Positions 1 to 7,220 are shown, counted from the first letter of the stretch. The stretch is 38,701 nucleotides of DNA from Anaerolineae bacterium (GCA_021463195.1 JAJTXZ010000048.1:1-38701), one strand, 5' to 3'. The notes: generated by a model not told the origin, from the letters alone. Numbers and translations are program-made.

Positions 1-96
1 GACCTTCAGGTTTGGTTTTGGAAAGCTATGCCAAGACCCTTCGGGTTTCCGGAAACCCGAAGGGTCTGACAGACCAAAACCTTTTCTGAACCTCTA
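1..96 (+). mobile_element. MITE-like palindromic element, copy A (98-bp family)
   Basis: This is a near-identical inverted copy of 24115-24212, with two mismatches over the 96 bases seen here. Its first two bases (TA) lie outside the window. It contains a perfect 34-bp palindrome at 34-67 and ends at 96 in CTGAACCTCTA, followed by TA at 97-98. Imperfect terminal inverted repeats begin TAGACCTTCAG and TAGAGGTTCAG. It carries no coding sequence. A TA target duplication is typical of MITEs mobilised by IS630/Tc1-mariner transposases; that link is inference. Confidence 0.8.
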
Positions 97-99
97 TAG

Positions 100-147
100 A
101 TGTCGTATCGAGCCGGGCGAGACAATCCGCGCCGCTCGATACGACAT
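100..147. repeat. 14-bp-stem hairpin downstream of the btuF-like gene
   Basis: A perfect 14-base inverted repeat (ATGTCGTATCGAGC at 100-113 and its complement at 134-147) encloses a 20-nt loop. It lies 14 nt beyond the stop codon of the leftward lipoprotein gene. With no T-tract it is not a classical intrinsic terminator, but it could protect the 3' end of the message. The copy A MITE abuts it directly. Confidence 0.55.
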
Positions 148-160
148 TATTGATCGCGCT

Positions 161-1183
161 CTACTGCGTAAACAATTCGGGATGAATCAATTTTGCGGCG
201 GCTTCCAAACCATCTGCCACGCGCGGGCCTGGGCGACTCACCAGATTGTCATCAATCGGAAACACCTGATTCAATTTCACCGCCTCGATTACATTCCAGC
301 CGGGGCGCTTGCCGACCGATTCGGGCGCAATGCCGTATGCGGCATCGCTAAGAATAATCACCTGCGGATTCGCTTTGATAATTTCTTCGACATTGAGCTG
401 CGGGAAGGGCGACGTCGCGCCCGCGGCGATATTGATGCCGCCCGCGCGCTTGATAAGCTCATCCACAAAACTGCCCGGTCCGGGCGTGAACGGTTTCGCG
501 GGATCCGTCGCGTCAAGTTCCCAAAATACGCGCGGTTGCGTTTTTGCCTGCGCGACTTTTTGTTCCACTTTGGCGATTTTCGCCCACATTGCCGTGACCA
601 CCGCGTCCGCCTGCTCAGCATTGCCGACGGCGACGCCAACCATTTTGATTTCACTGGCGATGGTGTCGAAAGTTGATTTTTCAGCGCCAACCACCAACAG
701 CGACAGTTTTAGCTCATCCAACTTTTTAATAACATCCGGCGACGTAATCCCTGCGACGAGAACGAGGTCGGGTTTGGCTGCGACGATTTGTTCATAATTC
801 GGGTTGAACCCATCGCTCAGTTTCGGCACCGCTTTGACTTGGGCGGGATAATCAGAAAATTGGTCCGCGCCGACAAGTTTATCGCACGCGCCGACCGCGC
901 AAACGATTTCGGTCGTGCTGGGCGCAAGCGAAATAATGCGCGCGGGGATTGCAGTCAAGGTCAATGAACGCCCCGCGCTGTCGGTCACGGTGATTTCTGA
1001 CGCAGCGGACGTTGGCGGCGCGACAGTCGGCGCAGTGGTCGGCGCGACGATTGGCGCGGTAGTTGGCGCGATAGTCGGTTGAATATTCGGAATAGGTGTC
1101 GCGGCGGGACTGCACGCGGCAATCAAGCTAGCGCTCAACAGCGCGCCGAGACTCAGCTGCACAAGAATTTTTCGGATTCGCAT
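161..1183 (-). CDS. Cobalamin-type ABC transporter substrate-binding lipoprotein
   Basis: This 340-residue protein is a helical-backbone periplasmic binding protein of the BtuF/FhuD/FepB class. It has a lipoprotein signal (LSASLIAAC, lipid-anchored Cys24), a Pro/Thr/Ala-rich linker at about 25-62, then the binding domain with IISLAPSTTEIV and KPDLVLVAG motifs and a late PGPRVADGLE stretch. It should sit on the outer face of the membrane and pass substrate to a BtuCD-type permease, which is not in the window. The cobalamin riboswitch 300 nt upstream on the same strand makes corrinoid the likely substrate; sequence alone would also allow haem or siderophore. The ATG at 1183 is chosen because the signal peptide starts there. 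Confidence 0.88.
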   Translation of the reverse strand: MRIRKILVQLSLGALLSASLIAACSPAATPIPNIQPTIAPTTAPIVAPTTAPTVAPPTSAASEITVTDSAGRSLTLTAIPARIISLAPSTTEIVCAVGACDKLVGADQFSDYPAQVKAVPKLSDGFNPNYEQIVAAKPDLVLVAGITSPDVIKKLDELKLSLLVVGAEKSTFDTIASEIKMVGVAVGNAEQADAVVTAMWAKIAKVEQKVAQAKTQPRVFWELDATDPAKPFTPGPGSFVDELIKRAGGINIAAGATSPFPQLNVEEIIKANPQVIILSDAAYGIAPESVGKRPGWNVIEAVKLNQVFPIDDNLVSRPGPRVADGLEAAAKLIHPELFTQ

Positions 1184-1306
1184 TTCGGCTCCCTGGAAAT
1201 ATATGACAAATTTGAAATTTGTCGTATCAACTGCCCATTTTCATTGACTGTGAAAAGCCAACGACGCATGGGCAATTCTCTGATAGAAAAAATTAAATTC
1301 GATGTA

Positions 1307-1340
1307 CAACAAAAAACCTCTTGCCTTGTACGACAAGAGG
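1307..1340 (-). terminator. Intrinsic terminator of the cobalamin riboswitch leader
   Basis: Read on the minus strand, a 7-bp stem (CCTCTTG/CAAGAGG, 1317-1340) runs into TTTTTTGTTG. It lies between the riboswitch aptamer and the lipoprotein start, where a transcription-attenuating expression platform is expected. Two further hairpins lie between aptamer and terminator (about 1361-1379 and 1419-1439) and may act as antiterminator parts; that is inference. Confidence 0.78.
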
Positions 1341-1478
1341 ATAATTACACACGATACAAGCGTGCGTTCACGCACGCATGCTTCAGATGCCTGCCCCCTT
1401 TCTCGCGAAGGAATATTGGCGATGTGAATCATCGCCACAGGATATCTACGAATAATGGACCCGTAAAATTATTCGCAG

Positions 1479-1604
1479 CAACATACGGGCGACCTGGCTT
1501 GAAACAAGCATAATCGTTTCATCGCGCTAAAACGCTAGCGCGCGCTTGTTCGTTTTACAGTTGCGGGACAGCGCGGGGATTTCACCCGACTTCGCCGTAT
1601 GTTG
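1479..1604 (-). ncRNA. Cobalamin riboswitch (AdoCbl class)
   Basis: The minus strand carries the family's conserved blocks in order: GGGTGAAATCCCCGCGCTGT, then CCCGCAACTGTAA, then AAGCCAGGTCGCCC. A perfect 10-bp P1 helix (CAACATACGG at 1595-1604 pairing with CCGTATGTTG at 1479-1488) closes the aptamer. It is followed in the transcript by a terminator and the BtuF-like gene, so bound corrinoid should shut off the uptake gene. The conserved core and P1 closure make this identification firm. Confidence 0.93.
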
Positions 1605-1635
1605 TAGGATAAATTGTTAAATTGAAACTGCGGAC

Positions 1636-1663
1636 ATTATAACCGAATTGGATTCGCGCGCAA
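1636..1663 (-). promoter_or_regulatory. Promoter of the riboswitch/btuF-like transcript
   Basis: On the minus strand TTGCGC (1658-1663) and a perfect TATAAT (1636-1641) are separated by 16 bp and sit about 32 nt before the riboswitch P1. Part of this promoter lies in one arm of the palindrome into which the second MITE was inserted. Confidence 0.75.
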
Positions 1664-1793
1664 ACCATCAGTTCCTGGTGATTACCCATATTTCGAAAAC
1701 GCAGCAGACTTGCAGACCCCAAGGGTTTTCGAAAACCCTTGGGGTCTAAAAATCCGGGTAATCACTAGATCAGTTCGCGCGCGAATCCAATTC
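1645..1793. repeat. Palindromic pre-insertion site around the 94-bp MITE
   Basis: A 17-bp inverted repeat (GAATTGGATTCGCGCGC at 1645-1661 and its complement at 1777-1793) brackets the MITE and its target duplication. Removing the MITE and one ATCAGTTC leaves a compact hairpin with a loop of about 15 nt, so the element appears to have jumped into the loop of an existing palindrome. Confidence 0.7.
1675..1768. mobile_element. MITE with 13-bp TIRs and 8-bp target duplication
   Basis: This 94-bp element has terminal inverted repeats CTGGTGATTACCC and CTAGTGATTACCC (one mismatch). It is flanked by exact 8-bp direct repeats ATCAGTTC at 1667-1674 and 1769-1776. A perfect 34-bp internal palindrome (1714-1747) resembles the core of the 98-bp family (AGACCC...GGGTCT). 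It lies in the divergent promoter region between the riboswitch and the PEP-swivel gene. No coding capacity. Confidence 0.82.
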
Positions 1794-1807
1794 GCGCCGA
1801 AAGTGAA

Positions 1808-1837
1808 TTGAACCCGATTTTCGCGCGCGCGTATAAT
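1808..1837 (+). promoter_or_regulatory. Promoter of a leaderless gene
   Basis: TTGAAC (1808-1813), an 18-bp spacer and TATAAT (1832-1837) end only 7 nt before the ATG at 1845. A start site 6-7 nt after the -10 would fall on the ATG, and no ribosome binding site is visible. A leaderless transcript is inferred. Confidence 0.75.
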
Positions 1838-1844
1838 ATAGCCA

Positions 1845-3476
1845 ATGCAAACCGCGCGCGAAATTCTCTGGACTGCGGCATTCCTCAACGAACGCTTTAC
1901 CGAACCTGTTTCACCGCTCGGTTGGTCGCACGTCGGCGCGCTGTTTCAAGAGCTCGCGCTGCGCGATCCGCTGCGCTATGTGGGCTATCCCGACGCGGAA
2001 AAAATTCCGACGACGCGCCTGTGGAGCGCGCTGCCGTATGTGAACGTCGAAATTTTTCAGATTCTATACAAACCGTTTCCCGACGCGCTGGTGCCTGCCG
2101 ACGCGGCGCGTTATTTTCCGAACGGCGACATAAATTTCCGAAAACGCGCGCCGTATCCAACCTGGCGTTGGCTGCCGCATTTCCTATGGTCGTTGCTGCG
2201 CCACACGCTGCGCGACCTTCTCAACACCTCGCCATTGAATTATCGCAAATGGCAAACCTTTGTGCCTTGGCACGAAACGCAAATACAACGGCTTGGCGCG
2301 CGCCTTGACGCGGCAACGAACGCGCTGGACCTTTGGCGAATCAGTGTCGCGCTGTACGATCTCGACACACAGCTGCTATCCATTCATCGCTGGTCGCTGA
2401 CCTACGCGGATGTGCTGCACAAGCTGCTCGCGCGGTGGGCGGGCGAGCTCGCGTCGCCGCTCATCAGCGATACGCCGAATAAAACACGTATCGTCAACGC
2501 GCAGCTCGCCGCGCTCGCGCGAATGCCCGCGCCACTGAACGCGAGCTTGTTAGCGCGCATCCAACGCGGCGACGCGCTCTCGGACGCGGAACAAGAAACC
2601 GCGCGCGCGCTCGACGCTTTTTTAATAGCGCACGGTCATCGCGCGTTTTCGCTTGACCTCGCGCAGCCAACCTTTCGCGAGGACCCCACTCAACTGCTGC
2701 CGCTTTTGGGCGACGCTGCCGCGTCCGCGCGTTCGTCACGCGAAAATTTACCTGCGGCATTCCAGACGGCATGGCGCAAATTGCGCTGGTGGCAGCGTCT
2801 GCTTTGGCGCCCCGTCATCGGGTTAGCGCGCCATTATACACAGCTGCGCGAAGACCAACGCTACTATTGGCAAAAATCGCTCGCGCTCACGCGCCGCGCG
2901 TATTTAAAAATCGGCGCGCAATATACCGCGCAAAATATTCTCGCCGCGCCCGCTGAAATTTTTTACGCGACGCGCCAAGAGCTTGCGCAATGCGCGCGCG
3001 GCGATTTGGACGCGTCTTTTTTGCGCGCGCGTATCGCGGCGCGGCAAAATGAATGGGCGACGTATCGCCGAGAATTCGCCGAACGCGGCGCGGCGGCAAC
3101 GCCGCATTTCTTGCGCGACGACACGCCGCTGACAGAAAATAAAATAGCGACAAGCGAAACGAATGTATGGCGCGGGCGCGGCGTGAGTCCCGGCATTGCG
3201 CGCGGCATAGCGCGCATCGTTCACGACCCACGCGCGTTGGGGCGCGTCGGCGCGGGCGAAATCTTGGTGACGCCTTCGACCGATCCCGCGTGGACTCCTG
3301 TGTTTGCGCGACTGGGCGGCTTGATTATAGAGCGCGGCGGAATCTTGTCGCACAGCGCGGTAGTCGCGCGCGAGTATCAATTACCTGCGGTGATCGTGGC
3401 GGGGATTTCGCGCGTCCTGCGCGACGGCCAAGAAATTGAAGTGGATGGCACGAACGGGAGCGTTCGATGTGTGTGA
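1845..3476 (+). CDS. PEP-utilising enzyme, phosphohistidine swivel-domain protein
   Basis: This 543-residue protein ends (about 440-543) in a phosphohistidine swivel domain of the PEP synthase / pyruvate phosphate dikinase / rifampicin phosphotransferase kind. It shows GVSPGIARG, then LIIERGGILSHSAVVARE with the phospho-acceptor His503, then a closing EVDGTNG. The first 430 residues are helical and Arg/Ala-rich and resemble the middle part of long PEP-utilising proteins. No ATP-grasp nucleotide-binding domain is present, so on its own the protein lacks the usual ATP-handling half. It may pair with a separate ATP-binding subunit or act on another phosphoryl donor. Its promoter lies 7 nt before the start and a strong hairpin follows the stop. 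Function beyond phosphohistidine chemistry is unknown. Confidence 0.75.
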   Translation: MQTAREILWTAAFLNERFTEPVSPLGWSHVGALFQELALRDPLRYVGYPDAEKIPTTRLWSALPYVNVEIFQILYKPFPDALVPADAARYFPNGDINFRKRAPYPTWRWLPHFLWSLLRHTLRDLLNTSPLNYRKWQTFVPWHETQIQRLGARLDAATNALDLWRISVALYDLDTQLLSIHRWSLTYADVLHKLLARWAGELASPLISDTPNKTRIVNAQLAALARMPAPLNASLLARIQRGDALSDAEQETARALDAFLIAHGHRAFSLDLAQPTFREDPTQLLPLLGDAAASARSSRENLPAAFQTAWRKLRWWQRLLWRPVIGLARHYTQLREDQRYYWQKSLALTRRAYLKIGAQYTAQNILAAPAEIFYATRQELAQCARGDLDASFLRARIAARQNEWATYRREFAERGAAATPHFLRDDTPLTENKIATSETNVWRGRGVSPGIARGIARIVHDPRALGRVGAGEILVTPSTDPAWTPVFARLGGLIIERGGILSHSAVVAREYQLPAVIVAGISRVLRDGQEIEVDGTNGSVRCV

Positions 3477-3490
3477 CGACGGTTAAAAAT

Positions 3491-3543
3491 AAAGCAGCCG
3501 ATTATTGCGCCCGGCCGCGCAATAATCGGCGATGGGCTGCTTT
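3491..3543 (+). terminator. Long hairpin after the PEP-swivel gene
   Basis: A two-part stem (AAAGCAGCC/GGGCTGCTTT enclosing GATTATTGCGC/GCGCAATAATC) starts 14 nt after the stop codon. Only three Ts follow, so it is a strong hairpin with a weak U-tract. It probably marks the end of the rightward transcript. Confidence 0.6.
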
Positions 3544-3575
3544 GGGGGGAAAAGCAGACCCATTTGCTTTCGTAT

Positions 3576-3610
3576 AAAAAAACATCCGCCTCTAGCCAAA
3601 GAAGCGGATG
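3576..3610 (-). terminator. Intrinsic terminator after the GEMM riboswitch
   Basis: On the minus strand, stem CATCCGC/GCGGATG (3583-3610) is followed by seven Ts. It lies 45 nt downstream of the GEMM aptamer and is the last signal of the leftward M42 transcript or of a separate riboswitch RNA. Confidence 0.8.
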
Positions 3611-3654
3611 CGATGTCAAGCCAAGCCGCGCGTCAAACCTTACCGATTCGACCT

Positions 3655-3757
3655 ACTCTTTGGAAACCGGGCTACCATGACTCTTGCGGTCAAGCAAGAA
3701 TTTTAGGTCCCGTAGTTTTGCGTCCACGCCTTTCGCCGTGTTTGCCGTTAACAGAGT
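3655..3757 (-). ncRNA. GEMM-I (cyclic di-GMP type) riboswitch, orphan
   Basis: On the minus strand the conserved GEMM features occur in order: GGCAAAC; a P2 hairpin CACG..CGTG capped by a GAAA tetraloop; GGACGCAAAACTACGGG; a CCTAAA...ATGG tetraloop receptor around a hairpin with stem CTTGC/GCAAG; then GGTAGCCCGGTTTCC. P1 is ACTCT/AGAGT. It begins 76 nt after the stop of the last M42 gene and is followed by a terminator, but no leftward gene follows; the next DNA is the rightward PEP-swivel gene. Ligand choice (c-di-GMP or cGAMP) was not resolved from sequence. Confidence 0.85.
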
Positions 3758-3780
3758 GTAATTTAAAGTGCCGTGCTTGC

Positions 3781-3816
3781 GCCCATTGTACACGCGCGAC
3801 GCGCCCAATTCAATGG
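3781..3816 (-). repeat. Hairpin between the M42 stop and the GEMM aptamer
   Basis: CCCATTG/CAATGGG arms (about 3782-3788 and 3810-3816) form a stem 17 nt after the M42 stop codon. There is no T-tract. It may be a 3' processing or stability element separating the M42 message from the riboswitch. Confidence 0.4.
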
Positions 3817-3832
3817 GAGTTTAGTACCAAAT

Positions 3833-4966
3833 TCAAAGCGTTTTAGCGGCAAACACGCTAGTCAGAATTTCAATAATATTCGCCACATCACGCGCGTCCA
3901 CCATTTCCGATTGGGTATGTAAATAACGCACGGGCAACCCCAAAGCGCCGGTGACAGTCCCTTCGCGCGCGGCTTGAATCGGCGCGCCTTCGCCGCCGCC
4001 GCGCGCATGCGCTTGAATCTGGTAGGGCGTCTGCGTCTGGCGCGTCGCTTCCAATAAAACTTGCCGCGCCGCCGCGCTCGCAATCATTTTTTCATCCTGC
4101 GCCAAAATCGCCGGACCTTTGCCCAGCGCGAGATTTGTATCGCCGCCGGGAAAATCTTGCGCGGGCGTCGCATCCAAAACGAATGCGTAATCGGGCTGCA
4201 ACGCGAATGCGGCGGCGCCCGCGCCGCGCGCGCCCACCTGCGATTGCACGGTGAATACGCAATACACATCATGCGTCGCGCGTTTCAAACGGCGCAGCGT
4301 TTCAATCAATATCGCGCCGCGCGCGCGTCCGCTCAACGCTTTGCCGCACAATAAATTTCCTGCCGCGCGAAATTCGCCGACAAGGCAAGCGGCGTCGCCT
4401 ATCCGCACTGGCGCGTCTTGCGCCGATGTCGCGCCCACATCCAAAAAGAACGCGTCCGCATCCTTTTCAGTGTCCGCCGCGCCGCGCGTCTCGCGCCCAA
4501 AGACGCCAATCACGCCATTCTCGAATTGACAGCGCGCGCCGGGTAGCGTCAACGGTTTGACCGCGCCCAACATTCCAAAACGCGCAAAACCGCGCGCATC
4601 CAAAAATGTGACCATCACGCCCGGCTCATCAAGCGGCGCGGTCACCATGATTTTTTTGCGGCGATTGCCTGCGCCCTTGCGCAGCGCAATTAGATTGCCG
4701 AACGCGTCCACGCGGATTTGGTCTGCCAAACCTTTGATTTCCGCGCGCGCGAGCTCGCGCACCGCCTCTTCGCTGCCAGAGGGGCCGTACGTTTCTGACA
4801 GACGTTTGATTAGTTGATGAAAGGGCGTGAGCGCATCAGCCGCGTGCGTGGGCGACGGTGCGGGCAGGTCAAAGGCAGGAAAATGCGCGCGGGCACGCGC
4901 GGCCTGATTTTCTTTACGAGTCATAGCTAAACCTTTGGGTGACTGCGACCTTGGAGCGTGTGACAT
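3833..4966 (-). CDS. M42-family peptidase paralogue, probably inactive
   Basis: The 377-residue protein has the M42 (TET aminopeptidase) fold: LIKRLSETYGPSGSEEAVRE at the N-terminus, a middle PDZ-like insertion, and a C-terminal VRYLHTQSE. Against its two neighbours the first metal His is Pro111 (APLDEPG versus AHMDEVG), the bridging Asp is Ser212 (ALSGRAR versus ALDDRAG), and the catalytic Glu-Glu is Ser242-Gln243 (TVQSQVG versus TTQEEIG). The GGTDAG motif is GGEGAP. Only Asp265 and His350 remain. It should therefore not bind the two-metal centre, and a structural role in a mixed M42 assembly is plausible. Its start lies 4 nt after the upstream stop. A second ATG at 4924, with AAAGG before it, would drop 14 residues. 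Confidence 0.85.
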   Translation of the reverse strand: MSHAPRSQSPKGLAMTRKENQAARARAHFPAFDLPAPSPTHAADALTPFHQLIKRLSETYGPSGSEEAVRELARAEIKGLADQIRVDAFGNLIALRKGAGNRRKKIMVTAPLDEPGVMVTFLDARGFARFGMLGAVKPLTLPGARCQFENGVIGVFGRETRGAADTEKDADAFFLDVGATSAQDAPVRIGDAACLVGEFRAAGNLLCGKALSGRARGAILIETLRRLKRATHDVYCVFTVQSQVGARGAGAAAFALQPDYAFVLDATPAQDFPGGDTNLALGKGPAILAQDEKMIASAAARQVLLEATRQTQTPYQIQAHARGGGEGAPIQAAREGTVTGALGLPVRYLHTQSEMVDARDVANIIEILTSVFAAKTL

Positions 4967-4970
4967 TGGC

Positions 4971-6005
4971 TCAAAAATCCAAATCCGGTATGCGCGGCAG
5001 CGCGGCGCGCGCCAATTTCAACGCATTCCCAAAATCGTCGAGTGAAATCACCGCCGCGGGCGAATGGATATAGCGCGCGGGAATCGAAATCACCGCGCTC
5101 GGCACACCGGCGCGCGCGCGATGCAGCGCGCCCGCATCCGTGCCGCCGACCAGCGGTTGTTTGTATTGAAACGGCAGTTTATGTTCCTGCGCGGTTTCAG
5201 CCAAGAGCCGCGCCAACGCTTTGTGCGCGAGCAAGCCGCCGTCTGCTAACGTCAATGCGGGTCCCGCGCCGAGTCGCGTCGTGGGCGATTGTTCGCGCGA
5301 CTTGGGCGAGTCGTCGCAGATGGTCGCTTCTAGAACGAGCGCGGCATCCGGCGCCAGCGCGTGTCCCGCGACGCGCGCGCCGCGCAAGCCAATTTCTTCT
5401 TGCGTCGTAAACGCGGCATACAAATCGAATGGAAAATTTTCGCGCGCGAGTTCGCACAAGAGCGCGCACCCGGCGCGGTCATCCAGCGCTTTGCCGCGCA
5501 CGCAGTTATCGCCGAATGCGCGGAACGTCGTCGCAAAGGTAGCATACGCGCCGGGCGCGACGACACGGAGCGCGTCCTCACGCGAGGTCGCGCCAATATC
5601 AATACGCAGCGCGTCGGCGGGAACGACTTGGGCGCGTTCGCTCGCGGTGGTGAGATGGCGCGGCTTCAAGCCAATGACGCCGGGCGTCGCGTGTTTGCCG
5701 ACCAGCACGCTTTGCGCGGGCAAAACGCGATCGTCAATGCCGCCGATTTTTTCAAATTGCAACGCGCCGTCGCGGTCAATATGCGTGACGAGCAAGCCCA
5801 CTTCATCCATGTGCGCGGCGATCAAAAGTTTGAACGGGACGCGTGACGCGCCGCGGCGTGACGCGCGTTTCAGCGCCAGCACATTGCCGAGCGCGTCTAT
5901 GCGATATTCGTCCACGTATTTTCGCAAATGCGCGGTGATGAGCGCGCGCACCGCGCCTTCGTCGCCGGATACGCCGCGCGCGTTGGATAATTTTTCAAGT
6001 AACAT
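4971..6005 (-). CDS. M42-family metalloaminopeptidase
   Basis: This 344-residue protein is a complete M42 enzyme: metal His65 in AAHMDEVG, bridging Asp175 in ALDDRAG, catalytic Glu203-Glu204 in TTQEEIG, a Glu at 226 (LVLEAT) where Asp is common, the substrate-site GGTDAG (287-292) and metal His314 in PARYIHSP. Family members are cytosolic dodecameric aminopeptidases that trim peptides released by larger proteases. It is the middle gene of a tight trio, with 3 nt between it and the upstream gene and 4 nt before the next, so the three are probably co-translated. Confidence 0.92.
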   Translation of the reverse strand: MLLEKLSNARGVSGDEGAVRALITAHLRKYVDEYRIDALGNVLALKRASRRGASRVPFKLLIAAHMDEVGLLVTHIDRDGALQFEKIGGIDDRVLPAQSVLVGKHATPGVIGLKPRHLTTASERAQVVPADALRIDIGATSREDALRVVAPGAYATFATTFRAFGDNCVRGKALDDRAGCALLCELARENFPFDLYAAFTTQEEIGLRGARVAGHALAPDAALVLEATICDDSPKSREQSPTTRLGAGPALTLADGGLLAHKALARLLAETAQEHKLPFQYKQPLVGGTDAGALHRARAGVPSAVISIPARYIHSPAAVISLDDFGNALKLARAALPRIPDLDF

Positions 6006-6008
6006 GAT

Positions 6009-7148
6009 TCAACGTCGGCGCTTTGCGCGCGCTCGGCGCGCGGGCGCGCGGACAAAAGTTTCGCCGCGCAGCGCGCGCGCGTCGTCGGCATTCAGCTGCG
6101 CGGCGAATTCTTGCAACAGTTCCGCCGCGCGCGCGATATCGGACAGCGCGATGGTTTCAACCGCCGAGTGCATATAACGCAGCGGAATTTCGACCAGACC
6201 CGTCGGGATGCCATCGCCAGTGACTTGCATTATCCACGCATTCGTTTCGGTGTCGCTGCCATAAACTGTGATTTGATGCGGCAGCGCGCGGCGGCGCGCG
6301 GCTTGGCGCAACTTGTCAAATACGAACGGATGAACGTTCGCGCCGCGCGCAATGCCGGGCCCCTGTCCCGCTTCAGGCAGCGCATCGTCAGACAATCCAA
6401 CTTGACGCGCGTGCGTCACATCGAGACAAATCGCGATGTGCGGTTGAATGGCGTACGCGGCGGTTTGCGCGCCAACATACAGGGGGCTGTCTTCTTCGTT
6501 CACGTTCGCCACCGCATAAATGTCCCACGCGCGTGGCGTATCCTGCATGTGGCGCAAAAATTCAAGCAGCGCGGCGAGCCCCGCGCGGTTGTCGAGCGCT
6601 TGGCTCGCGACCATTTCATTTTGCAAAGACAACAGCGCGCGGTCGAGCGTAATCACATCGCCGACGCTGACAAGTTCGCGCGCGCGCGCGTCGCTCAAGC
6701 CGAGGTCAATAAATAATTCGGCAAGCGCGAGCGGGCGTTTGCGTTCGGCGGCAGCAAGCACATGCGGCGGACGCGCGCCAATGACGCCGGGCAGCGTTTT
6801 TTTTCCATGCACCAAAACATTTTGCGAAGGCAGAACACGCGAGTCCCAATAACCAATCTCTTCAAAACGAATAAAGCCGTCCTGAATGTCGGTCACAATT
6901 AAACCGATTTGGTCCATGTGCGCTTCGACGAGCAGACGCGGCGCGGCGGACGATTTTGGGCGAGCAGCGCGCGGCCCGCGCGTGGTTTGCGCGCGCAAGA
7001 TGCCAATGACGGAACCGAGCGGCGTAATTTCAACCGTGTCGGCGAGTTTTTGAAATTCGCGGACGAGGAGCGCGCGCACGGCGTTTTCGTGTCCTGATAC
7101 GCCGGGCGCGGCGGATAATTTGGCGAGAGTATCGGTCAGGGTTGGCAT
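6009..7148 (-). CDS. M42-family metalloaminopeptidase
   Basis: This 379-residue protein leads the M42 cluster. Metal and catalytic residues are intact: His77 in EAHMDQIG, Asp186 in ALDNRAG, Glu218-Glu219 in VNEED, Asp243 in CLDVTH and His327 in PLRYMHS. The GGTDAG loop of its neighbour is replaced by YGSDTE, suggesting a different substrate preference. It extends past the usual M42 end with a very basic Arg-rich tail (about 350-379). The promoter at 7164-7191 lies 15 nt before its ATG, so the leader is very short. Confidence 0.92.
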   Translation of the reverse strand: MPTLTDTLAKLSAAPGVSGHENAVRALLVREFQKLADTVEITPLGSVIGILRAQTTRGPRAARPKSSAAPRLLVEAHMDQIGLIVTDIQDGFIRFEEIGYWDSRVLPSQNVLVHGKKTLPGVIGARPPHVLAAAERKRPLALAELFIDLGLSDARARELVSVGDVITLDRALLSLQNEMVASQALDNRAGLAALLEFLRHMQDTPRAWDIYAVANVNEEDSPLYVGAQTAAYAIQPHIAICLDVTHARQVGLSDDALPEAGQGPGIARGANVHPFVFDKLRQAARRRALPHQITVYGSDTETNAWIMQVTGDGIPTGLVEIPLRYMHSAVETIALSDIARAAELLQEFAAQLNADDARALRGETFVRAPARRARAKRRR

Positions 7149-7163
7149 ACCGTTCTGTTGAGG

Positions 7164-7191
7164 ATTGTATACAAAACGCGCGCGGGGTCAA
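7164..7191 (-). promoter_or_regulatory. Promoter of the M42 operon
   Basis: On the minus strand TTGACC (7186-7191), a 16-bp spacer and TACAAT (7164-7169) lie 15 nt before the ATG at 7148. The predicted leader is about 8 nt. Confidence 0.75.
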
Positions 7192-7220
7192 GGGGGGGAG
7201 CGACCATGCCGCGCGCGCGC

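Noticed and set aside
182-797. Rightward frames overlapping the btuF-like gene
   Set aside because: They are shadows caused by the GCGC-rich codon pattern; motifs and signal peptide lie on the minus strand.
3377-3619. 80-codon minus-strand frame downstream of the GEMM riboswitch, as a possible regulated gene
   Set aside because: It starts with TTG before the terminator stem, translates through the stem, overlaps the PEP-swivel gene and has no protein-like character.
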